Source: Pseudarthrobacter sp. (GTDB taxonomy: Bacteria > Actinomycetota > Actinomycetes > Actinomycetales > Micrococcaceae). From it: 6,792 nucleotides of DNA. Positions within the stretch are counted from its first letter, which is position 1. The number at the start of each line of letters is the position of its first letter. Location of the stretch: positions 1 to 6,792 of the forward strand of contig JABFWC010000375.1 of NCBI GenBank assembly GCA_013362385.1, read 5' to 3'. The position numbers and the translations under genes are program-made. Below, piece after piece: positions 1-5,590 of this stretch. Under the pieces are notes generated by a model. The model made no database searches, had not been told where the DNA came from, and saw only the letters and a program-made list of their open reading frames with translations.

Positions 1-702
1 GTCGTCCTGGACAACTCCGGCCCGGTGCCGGAGCTGCTGGCGCAGGTGGACCGGCTCTGGGACGGGCGCCTGGTGCCCTTCGCGCATAACCTGGCGGCCG
101 GCATCCGCGCACCGCGCATTGGCAGCGCGGTCCTCGAGCCGCACCGGGAGGAGTGGACGCGGCAGGCGGACAGGGTCTCGGCGCGGCTCACGGCGGCGGC
201 CCCCGGGCTGATTCTCGATGTTGACCACATCGGGTCAACATCGGTGCCAGGCCTGGCCGCCAAGGATGTGATCGACCTGCAGGTGGCGGTGGCTGACCTG
301 GACGCGGCCGACAGCGCGGCGCCCCTGCTCGCGGCTGCCGGGTTCCCTTTGGTCCCCGGCGCGGGATCCGATACACCCAAACCCGGTTCGCCCGAACCCG
401 GGCAGTGGCAGAAACGGTTCCACGCGAACGCCGACCCCGGCCGGCCCGTTAATGTCCACGTCCGCGTTGCCGGATCGCCCGGGTGGCGTTTCGCCCTCCT
501 GTTCCGGGACTGGCTGCGGGACGACGCCTCCGCGCGCGCGAGCTACCAGGCGCACAAGGCGGCCCTCGCCGAACGCTTCGCGGGCCACGGGACGGCGGCG
601 TACGCGGAGGCCAAGGAGCCGTGGTTCACGGACGTTGCCTGCCCCGGCATGGAAGCCTGGGCCGCGGCAACCGGGTGGGAACCGCCGTCGTACGCCTCCT
701 GA
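1..702 (+). CDS. coaE: Dephospho-CoA kinase fused to GrpB/UPF0157 domain (3' part only)
   Basis: The frame is open from base 1, so the 5' end of the gene lies outside the window; 233 residues are visible. The first ~31 residues (DNSG at 4-7, then RLVPFAHNL at 23-31) match the C-terminal end of actinobacterial CoaE, the ATP-dependent kinase that phosphorylates dephospho-CoA in the last step of CoA synthesis. From about residue 45 on it is a GrpB/UPF0157 domain, a nucleotidyltransferase-like fold. Its hallmarks are HIGSTSVPGL at 76-85, AKDVIDLQV at 87-95, KRFH at 138-141 and NVHVR at 151-155, with a conserved FRDWLR and a Y..AK tail near the C-terminus. The fusion of CoaE to GrpB is typical of Actinobacteria; in mycobacteria the extra domain has been reported to help the kinase fold. 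A GTG at 25 is in frame but is internal to the kinase part and not a start. uvrB follows after 76 bp, the same neighbourhood as in mycobacteria. A Pro/Gly-rich loop (about residues 119-135) interrupts the GrpB domain. Confidence 0.9.
   Translation, partial: VVLDNSGPVPELLAQVDRLWDGRLVPFAHNLAAGIRAPRIGSAVLEPHREEWTRQADRVSARLTAAAPGLILDVDHIGSTSVPGLAAKDVIDLQVAVADLDAADSAAPLLAAAGFPLVPGAGSDTPKPGSPEPGQWQKRFHANADPGRPVNVHVRVAGSPGWRFALLFRDWLRDDASARASYQAHKAALAERFAGHGTAAYAEAKEPWFTDVACPGMEAWAAATGWEPPSYAS
216..243. repeat. Perfect 11-bp inverted repeat inside coaE
   Basis: CGATGTTGACC (216-226) and GGTCAACATCG (233-243) are exact reverse complements separated by 6 bases. The repeat lies over the codons for the GrpB motif D-V-D-H-I-G-S-T-S. 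It is richer in A and T than the surrounding gene, and it uses GTT, TCA and ACA codons, which are scarce elsewhere in this window. It could be an operator-like protein site, an mRNA hairpin, or chance. No T-tract follows, so it is not an intrinsic terminator. Confidence 0.6.
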
Positions 703-766
703 GGCCCTCCCACCCGCCCGATGTTCGCCCGTAACGGACTGGACGTTCACTGTCGGACCCCGGTTG

Positions 767-778
767 TAGATTAGATGC
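767..778 (+). promoter_or_regulatory. Candidate uvrB promoter -10 for a leaderless mRNA
   Basis: TAGATT at 767-772 fits the actinobacterial -10 form TAnnnT and ends six bases before the uvrB ATG at 779. That spacing would place transcription start on or next to the A of the ATG. No Shine-Dalgarno sequence is visible in the 25 bases before the start, which fits leaderless translation. The -35 is unclear: TTCACT at 746-751 is a partial match with a short 15-base spacer. A start at or near 779 would leave out the out-of-frame ATG at 775. Confidence 0.55.
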
Positions 779-2902
779 ATGAGCCTTGCGCAGGAGATCA
801 ACCGTGTTGTAGCGCCCTTCGAAGTCGTCAGCGAATACAAGCCTGCGGGCGACCAGCCAGCCGCGATCGCCGAACTGACGGAGCGGATCAACAACGGCGA
901 GAAGGACGTGGTCCTGCTCGGCGCCACCGGTACCGGCAAAAGCGCCACCACCGCCTGGCTCATCGAACAGGTCCAGCGGCCCACCCTGGTGATGGTGCAG
1001 AACAAGACGCTTGCCGCACAGCTGGCCAACGAGTTCCGCGAGCTCCTGCCCAACAATGCGGTGGAATACTTCGTCTCCTACTATGACTACTACCAGCCCG
1101 AAGCGTACGTCCCGCAGACGGACACCTTCATTGAAAAGGACTCCTCCATCAACGAGGAAGTCGAACGGCTCCGCCACTCGGCCACCAATGCCCTGCTGAC
1201 ACGGCGCGACGTCATCGTGGTGGCTACCGTCTCCTGCATCTACGGCCTCGGAACCCCGGAGGAATACATCGCCGGAATGGTCACCCTCCGCAGGGGCCAG
1301 GAGATGAACCGGGACGCCCTGCTGCGCAAATTCGTCTCGATGCAGTACGCGCGCAACGACATGGACTTCCACCGGGGGACCTTCCGTGTGCGGGGCGACA
1401 CGGTCGAGATCATCCCCATGTACGAGGAACTGGCGCTGCGGATCGAGTTCTTCGGCGACGAGGTGGAGAACATCTACACGCTGCACCCCGTCACCGGCGA
1501 GGTGATCCGCGAGGAGACGGAGATGTACGTCTTCCCGGCCTCGCACTATGTCGCCGGACCCGAGCGGATGAGCCGTGCCATCAAGTCCATCGAGGATGAG
1601 CTCGCCGACCGGCTGTCGGTCCTCGAAGGCCAGAACAAGCTGGTGGAGGCGCAGCGCCTGCGCATGCGCACCGCGTACGACCTCGAGATGATGCAGCAGA
1701 TGGGGTTCTGCAACGGCATCGACAACTCTTCCCGGCACATTGACGGCCGGCCCGGCGGTTCCGCGCCGCACTGCCTCCTGGACTACTTCCCGGACGACTT
1801 CCTGCTGGTGGTGGACGAATCCCACGTCACCATCCCGCAGATCGGCGCCATGTATGAAGGCGACATGTCCCGCAAGCGCACCCTCGTGGACCACGGCTTC
1901 CGGCTGCCGTCCGCCATGGACAACCGGCCGCTGAAGTGGGACGAGTTCCTGGAGCGAATCGGCCAGACAGTCTACCTCTCGGCCACCCCCGGCAAGTACG
2001 AACTGGGCAAGGCGGACGGTTTCGTCCAGCAGATCATCCGCCCCACCGGCCTGGTGGACCCGGAGGTCATCGTCAAGCCCACGAAGGGCCAGATCGATGA
2101 CCTTCTCGGCGAGATCCGCACCCGCGTCGAGAAGGACGAACGCGTCCTGGTCACCACGCTCACCAAGCGCATGGCCGAGGACCTCACCGACTACCTCCTG
2201 GGCCACGGCGTCAAGGTGGAATACCTGCACTCGGACGTCGATACCCTGCGGCGTGTGGAACTCCTGCGCGAACTGCGGCTCGGCAGCTTCGACGTCCTGG
2301 TCGGCATCAACCTGCTCCGCGAAGGCCTGGACCTGCCTGAAGTTTCCCTTGTCAGCATCCTGGACGCGGACAAGGAAGGCTTCCTGCGCTCCTCCACCTC
2401 GCTGATCCAGACTATCGGCCGCGCCGCCCGCAACGTGTCCGGCCAGGTGCACATGTACGCCGACCGCATCACCGATTCCATGGCCAGCGCCATCGACGAG
2501 ACCAACCGGCGCCGTGCAATCCAGGTGGCGTACAACAAGGAACACGGGGTGGACCCGCAGCCGCTGCGCAAGAGGATCGCCGACATCACGGACCAGCTGG
2601 CCCGCGAGGACGCCGACACGGATGCGCTGCTGGGCAGCTTCGACTACGGCAAGGGCAAGCGGGGTATAACCGGGGCGGCCAAGCCCGGTGCCAAGGCGGC
2701 CAAGAAGGGCGCTGCCATGGTCAGGTCTGACGGCCTGGCCGCTGCCCCGGCCGAGGACCTGGTGGGCCTGATCGCGCAGCTGACCGAGCAGATGCACGGG
2801 GCAGCGGCCGAACTCCAGTTTGAAGTGGCGGCACGTATCCGCGACGAGGTCAGCGAACTGAAGAAGGAACTGCGCCAAATGCAGTCGGCCGGGCACGCCT
2901 AG
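779..2902 (+). CDS. uvrB: UvrABC excinuclease subunit B
   Basis: This 707-residue protein is UvrB, the DNA-damage-verifying ATPase of nucleotide excision repair. UvrA loads it at lesions, it opens the duplex, and it recruits UvrC for the two incisions. Visible hallmarks in order: the N-terminal [11 protein letters not shown] (20-30), Walker A GATGTGKS (48-55), the tyrosine-rich damage-sensing beta-hairpin [12 protein letters not shown] (101-112), and the Walker B/DEAD-like DESH (346-349). Then come TVYLSATPG (397-405), helicase motif V around [13 protein letters not shown] (509-521), motif [11 protein letters not shown] (544-552), and a C-terminal UVR motif (about 661-695) that contacts UvrC. 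The protein is longer than E. coli UvrB (673 residues), partly through an Ala/Lys/Gly-rich linker at about 623-660 before the UVR motif. The ATG at 779 starts the usual [17 protein letters not shown]-terminus and suits a leaderless transcript. No convincing LexA site lies upstream. The gene is intact, and no terminator hairpin is seen just after its stop. Confidence 0.98.
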   Translation: MSLAQEINRVVAPFEVVSEYKPAGDQPAAIAELTERINNGEKDVVLLGATGTGKSATTAWLIEQVQRPTLVMVQNKTLAAQLANEFRELLPNNAVEYFVSYYDYYQPEAYVPQTDTFIEKDSSINEEVERLRHSATNALLTRRDVIVVATVSCIYGLGTPEEYIAGMVTLRRGQEMNRDALLRKFVSMQYARNDMDFHRGTFRVRGDTVEIIPMYEELALRIEFFGDEVENIYTLHPVTGEVIREETEMYVFPASHYVAGPERMSRAIKSIEDELADRLSVLEGQNKLVEAQRLRMRTAYDLEMMQQMGFCNGIDNSSRHIDGRPGGSAPHCLLDYFPDDFLLVVDESHVTIPQIGAMYEGDMSRKRTLVDHGFRLPSAMDNRPLKWDEFLERIGQTVYLSATPGKYELGKADGFVQQIIRPTGLVDPEVIVKPTKGQIDDLLGEIRTRVEKDERVLVTTLTKRMAEDLTDYLLGHGVKVEYLHSDVDTLRRVELLRELRLGSFDVLVGINLLREGLDLPEVSLVSILDADKEGFLRSSTSLIQTIGRAARNVSGQVHMYADRITDSMASAIDETNRRRAIQVAYNKEHGVDPQPLRKRIADITDQLAREDADTDALLGSFDYGKGKRGITGAAKPGAKAAKKGAAMVRSDGLAAAPAEDLVGLIAQLTEQMHGAAAELQFEVAARIRDEVSELKKELRQMQSAGHA

Positions 2903-2927
2903 GACGCGGAGGGGCTACGGCCTGGGG

Positions 2928-2933
2928 TACAGT
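2928..2933 (+). promoter_or_regulatory. Candidate -10 for the riboswitch-TerC transcript
   Basis: TACAGT matches the TAnnnT -10 form and would start transcription near 2939-2941, just at the 5' edge of the riboswitch. No good -35 is present at the normal spacing, so the promoter may be weak or activator-dependent. Because no terminator separates it from uvrB, some mRNA could also come by readthrough. Confidence 0.4.
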
Positions 2934-2936
2934 TAA

Positions 2937-3061
2937 CGGCACGTAGGGGAGTATCCCAAGCGCTACGATCGTCAGCACGCAGGGCACAGTTGCCCCGCCG
3001 GGCGTAGCGGGTCTGCCGCATCAGCACCAAGTGCACAGGCAGGCCGGAGAGACTTACACCG
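2937..3061 (+). promoter_or_regulatory. yybP-ykoY (manganese) riboswitch aptamer
   Basis: This leader carries the two conserved ends of the yybP-ykoY family: GTAGGGGAGTA at 2943-2953 and GGAGAGACTTAC at 3046-3057. Hand folding gives a consistent set of stems. P1 pairs GTAGG (2943-2947) with CTTAC (3053-3057), and CGG/CCG (2937-2939 with 3059-3061) can extend it if transcribed. A second arm pairs CGCTAC (2961-2966) with GTAGCG (3004-3009) and is capped by the hairpin GGGCA/TGCCC (2982-2986 with 2991-2995, 4-base loop). A third arm pairs GGTCTGCC (3010-3017) with GGCAGGCC (3038-3045), with an inner GCAC/GTGC hairpin (3024-3034). Known members bind Mn2+ and turn on Mn exporters, including TerC/Alx-family genes, which is exactly the gene downstream. 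The call rests on conserved ends, stems and gene context, not on a covariance-model score. Confidence 0.88.
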
Positions 3062-3077
3062 CTTTTGTGTACCCTGC

Positions 3078-3090
3078 GAAAGGCTGCCCT
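3078..3090 (+). promoter_or_regulatory. TerC ribosome binding site in the riboswitch expression platform
   Basis: GAAAGG (3078-3083) lies seven bases before the GTG at 3091 and is the only usable Shine-Dalgarno sequence near the start, so it decides the start codon. GGCTGCC (3082-3088), which overlaps it, can pair with GGCAGGCC (3038-3045) using one bulged G. That strand is the 3' side of the third aptamer arm, so aptamer folding and ribosome-site masking compete. No terminator-like hairpin with a T-tract is seen between the aptamer and the start, which favours control of translation initiation. Confidence 0.6.
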
Positions 3091-4119
3091 GTGCTCGATT
3101 TGCCCGTATGGTTCGAGGTCGGCTCGTTTGCCGTCCTCGGCCTGATCCTCCTCACCGACCTCCTCCTGGTGGTCCGGCGCCCGCACGAACCCTCCATGAA
3201 GGAAGCCGGCCTGTGGGTGGCGTTCTACGTTTCCCTGGCCCTGCTGTTCGCCGGCGCCATGTTCGCCTTCACCGGCCCCGAGTTCGGCGGCCAGTTCGTG
3301 GCAGGCTGGGTCACTGAATACAGCCTCAGCATCGACAACCTGTTCGTGTTCATCATCATCATGGCCCGGTTCTCCGTTCCCCGGAAATACCAGCAGGAAG
3401 TGCTGATGGTGGGCATCATCATCGCCCTGGTCCTCCGGGGCATCTTCATCCTGCTCGGCGCCATGGTCATTGAACAGTTCAGCTGGGTCTTCTACATCTT
3501 CGGCGCCTTCCTGCTCTGGACCGCCTGGAAGCAGGCCCAGGACGAAGGCGAGGAGGAAGAGGACCGGGAGAACCCGCTGATCGCCAGGATCCGCAAGGTC
3601 ATCCCCATGTCAGAGAAGTTCGACGGCGGCAAGCTGCGCACCACCGTGGATGGCAGGAAGGTCTTCACCCCCATGGTGATCGTCTTCATCACCATCGGCC
3701 TCACGGACCTGCTCTTCGCGGTGGATTCGATCCCCGCCATCTTCGGCCTCACACAAAGCCCCTTCATCGTCTTCACCGCCAACCTGTTCGCCCTGATGGG
3801 CCTGCGCCAGCTCTACTTCCTGCTGGGCGGCCTGATGAACCGGCTGATCTACCTGAAGCACGCACTGTCCTTCATCCTCGCGTTCATTGGCGTCAAGCTG
3901 GTCCTGCACGCCATGCACGTCAATGAACTCCCGTTCATCAACGGCGGCAAGCACATCGAATGGGCGCCCGAGATCCCCACCTTCGTGTCACTGGCGGTCA
4001 TCGTGGGCACCATCATCATCGCCGTGATCGCAAGCCTGGTCAGCTCCAAGGCCCAGGCGGCCAAGATCGATTCCCGGCTCGAGGAAGACGCCCGAAAGAG
4101 CCACAGCGACGTCGAGTGA
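3091..4119 (+). CDS. TerC/Alx-family integral membrane protein, probable Mn2+ exporter
   Basis: From GTG 3091 this is 342 residues, near the usual TerC-family length, with about nine hydrophobic membrane segments (roughly 8-28, 38-60, 69-94, 104-127, 131-150, 194-220, 225-249, 255-275, 295-319). The two family signatures are present: EYSLSIDNLFVF (76-87) and TDLLFAVDSIPAIF (205-218). Their acidic residues E76, D82, D206 and D212 lie in membrane segments and are likely metal ligands. A charged, Glu-rich cytoplasmic loop (about 150-192) separates the two halves. Family members such as E. coli Alx export manganese; others were named for tellurite resistance, but Mn is favoured here by the Mn riboswitch directly upstream. 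The frame stays open upstream to GTG 3067 and GTG 3031. However, 3031 lies inside the aptamer, neither has a suitably spaced ribosome binding site, and family homology begins at LDLPVWFE. A hairpin follows the stop, so the gene appears to be a single-gene unit. Confidence 0.92.
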   Translation: MLDLPVWFEVGSFAVLGLILLTDLLLVVRRPHEPSMKEAGLWVAFYVSLALLFAGAMFAFTGPEFGGQFVAGWVTEYSLSIDNLFVFIIIMARFSVPRKYQQEVLMVGIIIALVLRGIFILLGAMVIEQFSWVFYIFGAFLLWTAWKQAQDEGEEEEDRENPLIARIRKVIPMSEKFDGGKLRTTVDGRKVFTPMVIVFITIGLTDLLFAVDSIPAIFGLTQSPFIVFTANLFALMGLRQLYFLLGGLMNRLIYLKHALSFILAFIGVKLVLHAMHVNELPFINGGKHIEWAPEIPTFVSLAVIVGTIIIAVIASLVSSKAQAAKIDSRLEEDARKSHSDVE

Positions 4120-4145
4120 CGGCTCGCCACACACCTGGCAGCTGA

Positions 4146-4183
4146 CGTGATCCCGGCCGTCACGCGGCCGGGATCACGCGTTT
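4146..4183 (+). terminator. Intrinsic terminator-like hairpin after the TerC gene
   Basis: CGTGATCCCGGCCG (4146-4159) and CGGCCGGGATCACG (4165-4178) form a perfect 14-bp stem with a five-base loop. It lies 26 bases after the TerC stop. Only a short TTT follows two bases further on, so it resembles the strong-stem, poor-U-tract terminators common in high-GC Actinobacteria. It also insulates the next promoter. Confidence 0.75.
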
Positions 4184-4216
4184 AAATACCCTCTTCTGGT
4201 GCCGGCCGGAGGGGAC

Positions 4217-4228
4217 TAGGCTCATCCC
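4217..4228 (+). promoter_or_regulatory. Candidate MFS gene promoter -10 for a leaderless mRNA
   Basis: TAGGCT at 4217-4222 matches TAnnnT and ends six bases before the ATG at 4229, the same geometry as upstream of uvrB. A purine-rich GGAGGGG (4208-4214) is present but stands 14 bases from the ATG, too far for a normal Shine-Dalgarno, and it would lie upstream of the predicted transcript start. The -35 is poor (TTCTGG at 4194-4199, 17-base spacer). Confidence 0.5.
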
Positions 4229-5590
4229 ATGGCCCGCACACTTGCGAAGGATCGGGACGTGCGCCAGGTGCAGCGGCGCACTGTGGTGCTCCTGGGCGCG
4301 GCCCAGGTGTTCGGCGGCATCGGCACGGGAGCCACCGTCTCGATCGGGTCGATCCTTGCCGTGGAGCTGTCGGGCTCGGCCGCGTGGGCGGGGGCCGTGG
4401 CAACTGTGATGACGCTGGGAGCCGCGGCGGCAGCCCTGCCGTTGGCTGCCCTTGCCGACCACCGGGGCCGCCGCACCGGACAGGTGGCCGGGCTCTCCGC
4501 CGCGCTGGCGGGGGCAGTGCTCATGGTGCTTGCCGTGGTGTCCGGACTTTTCCTCCTGCTGCTTTTGGGCGCCGCCGGGATCGGCATCGGAACTGCCGCC
4601 AGCCTCCAGGCGCGGTTCGCCGCCGTCGACCTCGCCGTCGCCGAGCACCGGGGACGTGCGCTGTCCGCCGTGGTTTGGGCTATGACCGTGGGCGCCGTGG
4701 CCGGCCCCAACCTGATCCAGCCCGGCGCGGCTGTGGGAACAGCCCTGGGACTGCCGCCCGTGGCCGGCCCGTTCATCATTGCCGCTGCGGGCCTTGTCCT
4801 GGCCATCGTGCTCCTGTTGGCGGGGCTGCGTCCGGACCCGCTCCTGTTGGCACGTGAACTGGCGGCCCGGGGCGAGGCCCTGACCGGCATCCCGGCAGCA
4901 CGGGCGGGAACCACCCCGCTGCTGAAACCTGGCACTTCCCGCACCGCCGGGTCGCTGCTCCGCGGCCTGCGCGCCATCAGGGACTCGCAAACAGCGCTGC
5001 TGGCGGTGGCCGCCGTGGTCGCTGCCCATGCCGTGATGGTCGGGGTAATGTCCATGACGCCCCTGCACCTGCAGCACCTGGTGGAAGGGCCCGGGGTTTC
5101 CCATGCGGGCCACGTGGCAGCCGGTGACGTCCTGGTCATTATCGGCTTCACTATCTCCCTGCATATCGCGGGGATGTTCGCCCTGTCCCCGGCGATGGGA
5201 TGGCTGACGGACCGTGCCGGCAGGATCGAGACGATCATGATCGGGTTCGCCGTGCTGGTCATCGCGGCCGCAGTCGCCGGCCTCGGGCAGGGCGCAACCC
5301 CGGCAGTCGCCGTCGGCCTGGTGCTGCTGGGGATGGGCTGGTCAGCCGCCACCATCTCGGCCTCCACCCTGCTGGCCGAAAGCGTCGGGCAGGAAGCCCG
5401 GGTCGCCGTGCAGGGTGTGTCCGATATGCTCATGGGCGCGGCCGGGGCCGTGGGCGGCGCGGTCTCCGGACTCGTCCTGGGCTGGGTTGGCTACCTGGGC
5501 CTGAACCTGCTCGGCGGAACAATTGGAGCCGCTGTGCTCGCCGCGGCGTTCCTGACCCGTATGTCGCGCCGCCAGTCAGCGGCCGTCTGA
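4229..5590 (+). CDS. Major facilitator superfamily transporter, substrate unknown
   Basis: This 453-residue, very hydrophobic protein looks like a 12-helix MFS permease of the plasma membrane. After a short basic N-terminus (1-18) there are two six-helix halves joined by a long polar loop (about 201-250). MFS motif A appears in both expected places: LADHRGRR (75-82) between helices 2 and 3, and GWLTDRAGRI (324-333) between helices 8 and 9. A QARFAAVDLA stretch (127-136) after helix 4 is followed by the basic EHRGRAL. Such proteins usually use the proton gradient to export drugs or metabolites or to import small solutes, but nothing here identifies the substrate. No transcriptional regulator or biosynthetic gene lies beside it. 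The ATG at 4229 is chosen because a -10 lies just upstream and the N-terminus is typical. The last 15 bases overlap the 3' end of the convergent peptidase gene. The large loop and high Ala/Gly content are normal for high-GC MFS proteins. Confidence 0.88.
   Translation: MARTLAKDRDVRQVQRRTVVLLGAAQVFGGIGTGATVSIGSILAVELSGSAAWAGAVATVMTLGAAAAALPLAALADHRGRRTGQVAGLSAALAGAVLMVLAVVSGLFLLLLLGAAGIGIGTAASLQARFAAVDLAVAEHRGRALSAVVWAMTVGAVAGPNLIQPGAAVGTALGLPPVAGPFIIAAAGLVLAIVLLLAGLRPDPLLLARELAARGEALTGIPAARAGTTPLLKPGTSRTAGSLLRGLRAIRDSQTALLAVAAVVAAHAVMVGVMSMTPLHLQHLVEGPGVSHAGHVAAGDVLVIIGFTISLHIAGMFALSPAMGWLTDRAGRIETIMIGFAVLVIAAAVAGLGQGATPAVAVGLVLLGMGWSAATISASTLLAESVGQEARVAVQGVSDMLMGAAGAVGGAVSGLVLGWVGYLGLNLLGGTIGAAVLAAAFLTRMSRRQSAAV

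Noticed and set aside
382..402. Imperfect hairpin GGTTCG-CC-CGAACC with a bulged GC extension in coaE
   Set aside because: The core is only 6 bp with a two-base loop and lies in codons for a Pro/Gly-rich loop. It is readily explained by composition, and no T-tract follows.
737..748. Possible LexA/SOS box upstream of uvrB (GACTGGACGTTC)
   Set aside because: Only the right half matches the actinobacterial GAAC-N4-GTTC pattern; the left half has two mismatches and the outer flanks do not fit.
775..1086. ATG at 775 as an alternative start upstream of uvrB
   Set aside because: It is in a different frame from uvrB, gives only a short protein with no family features, and lies upstream of the predicted transcript start.
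626..2896. A 756-codon open frame on the minus strand opposite uvrB
   Set aside because: It is a shadow of GC-rich codon use in uvrB. It has no recognisable family, its residue composition is typical of antisense frames, and uvrB on the other strand is unambiguous.
3349..3363. Short ATC triplet run in the TerC gene
   Set aside because: It simply encodes consecutive isoleucines in a membrane segment.
4160..5433. Two long minus-strand open frames opposite the MFS gene
   Set aside because: Both are low-complexity shadows rich in Ala, Pro, Gly, Arg, Gln or His, with no family resemblance. The plus-strand MFS protein has clear motifs.
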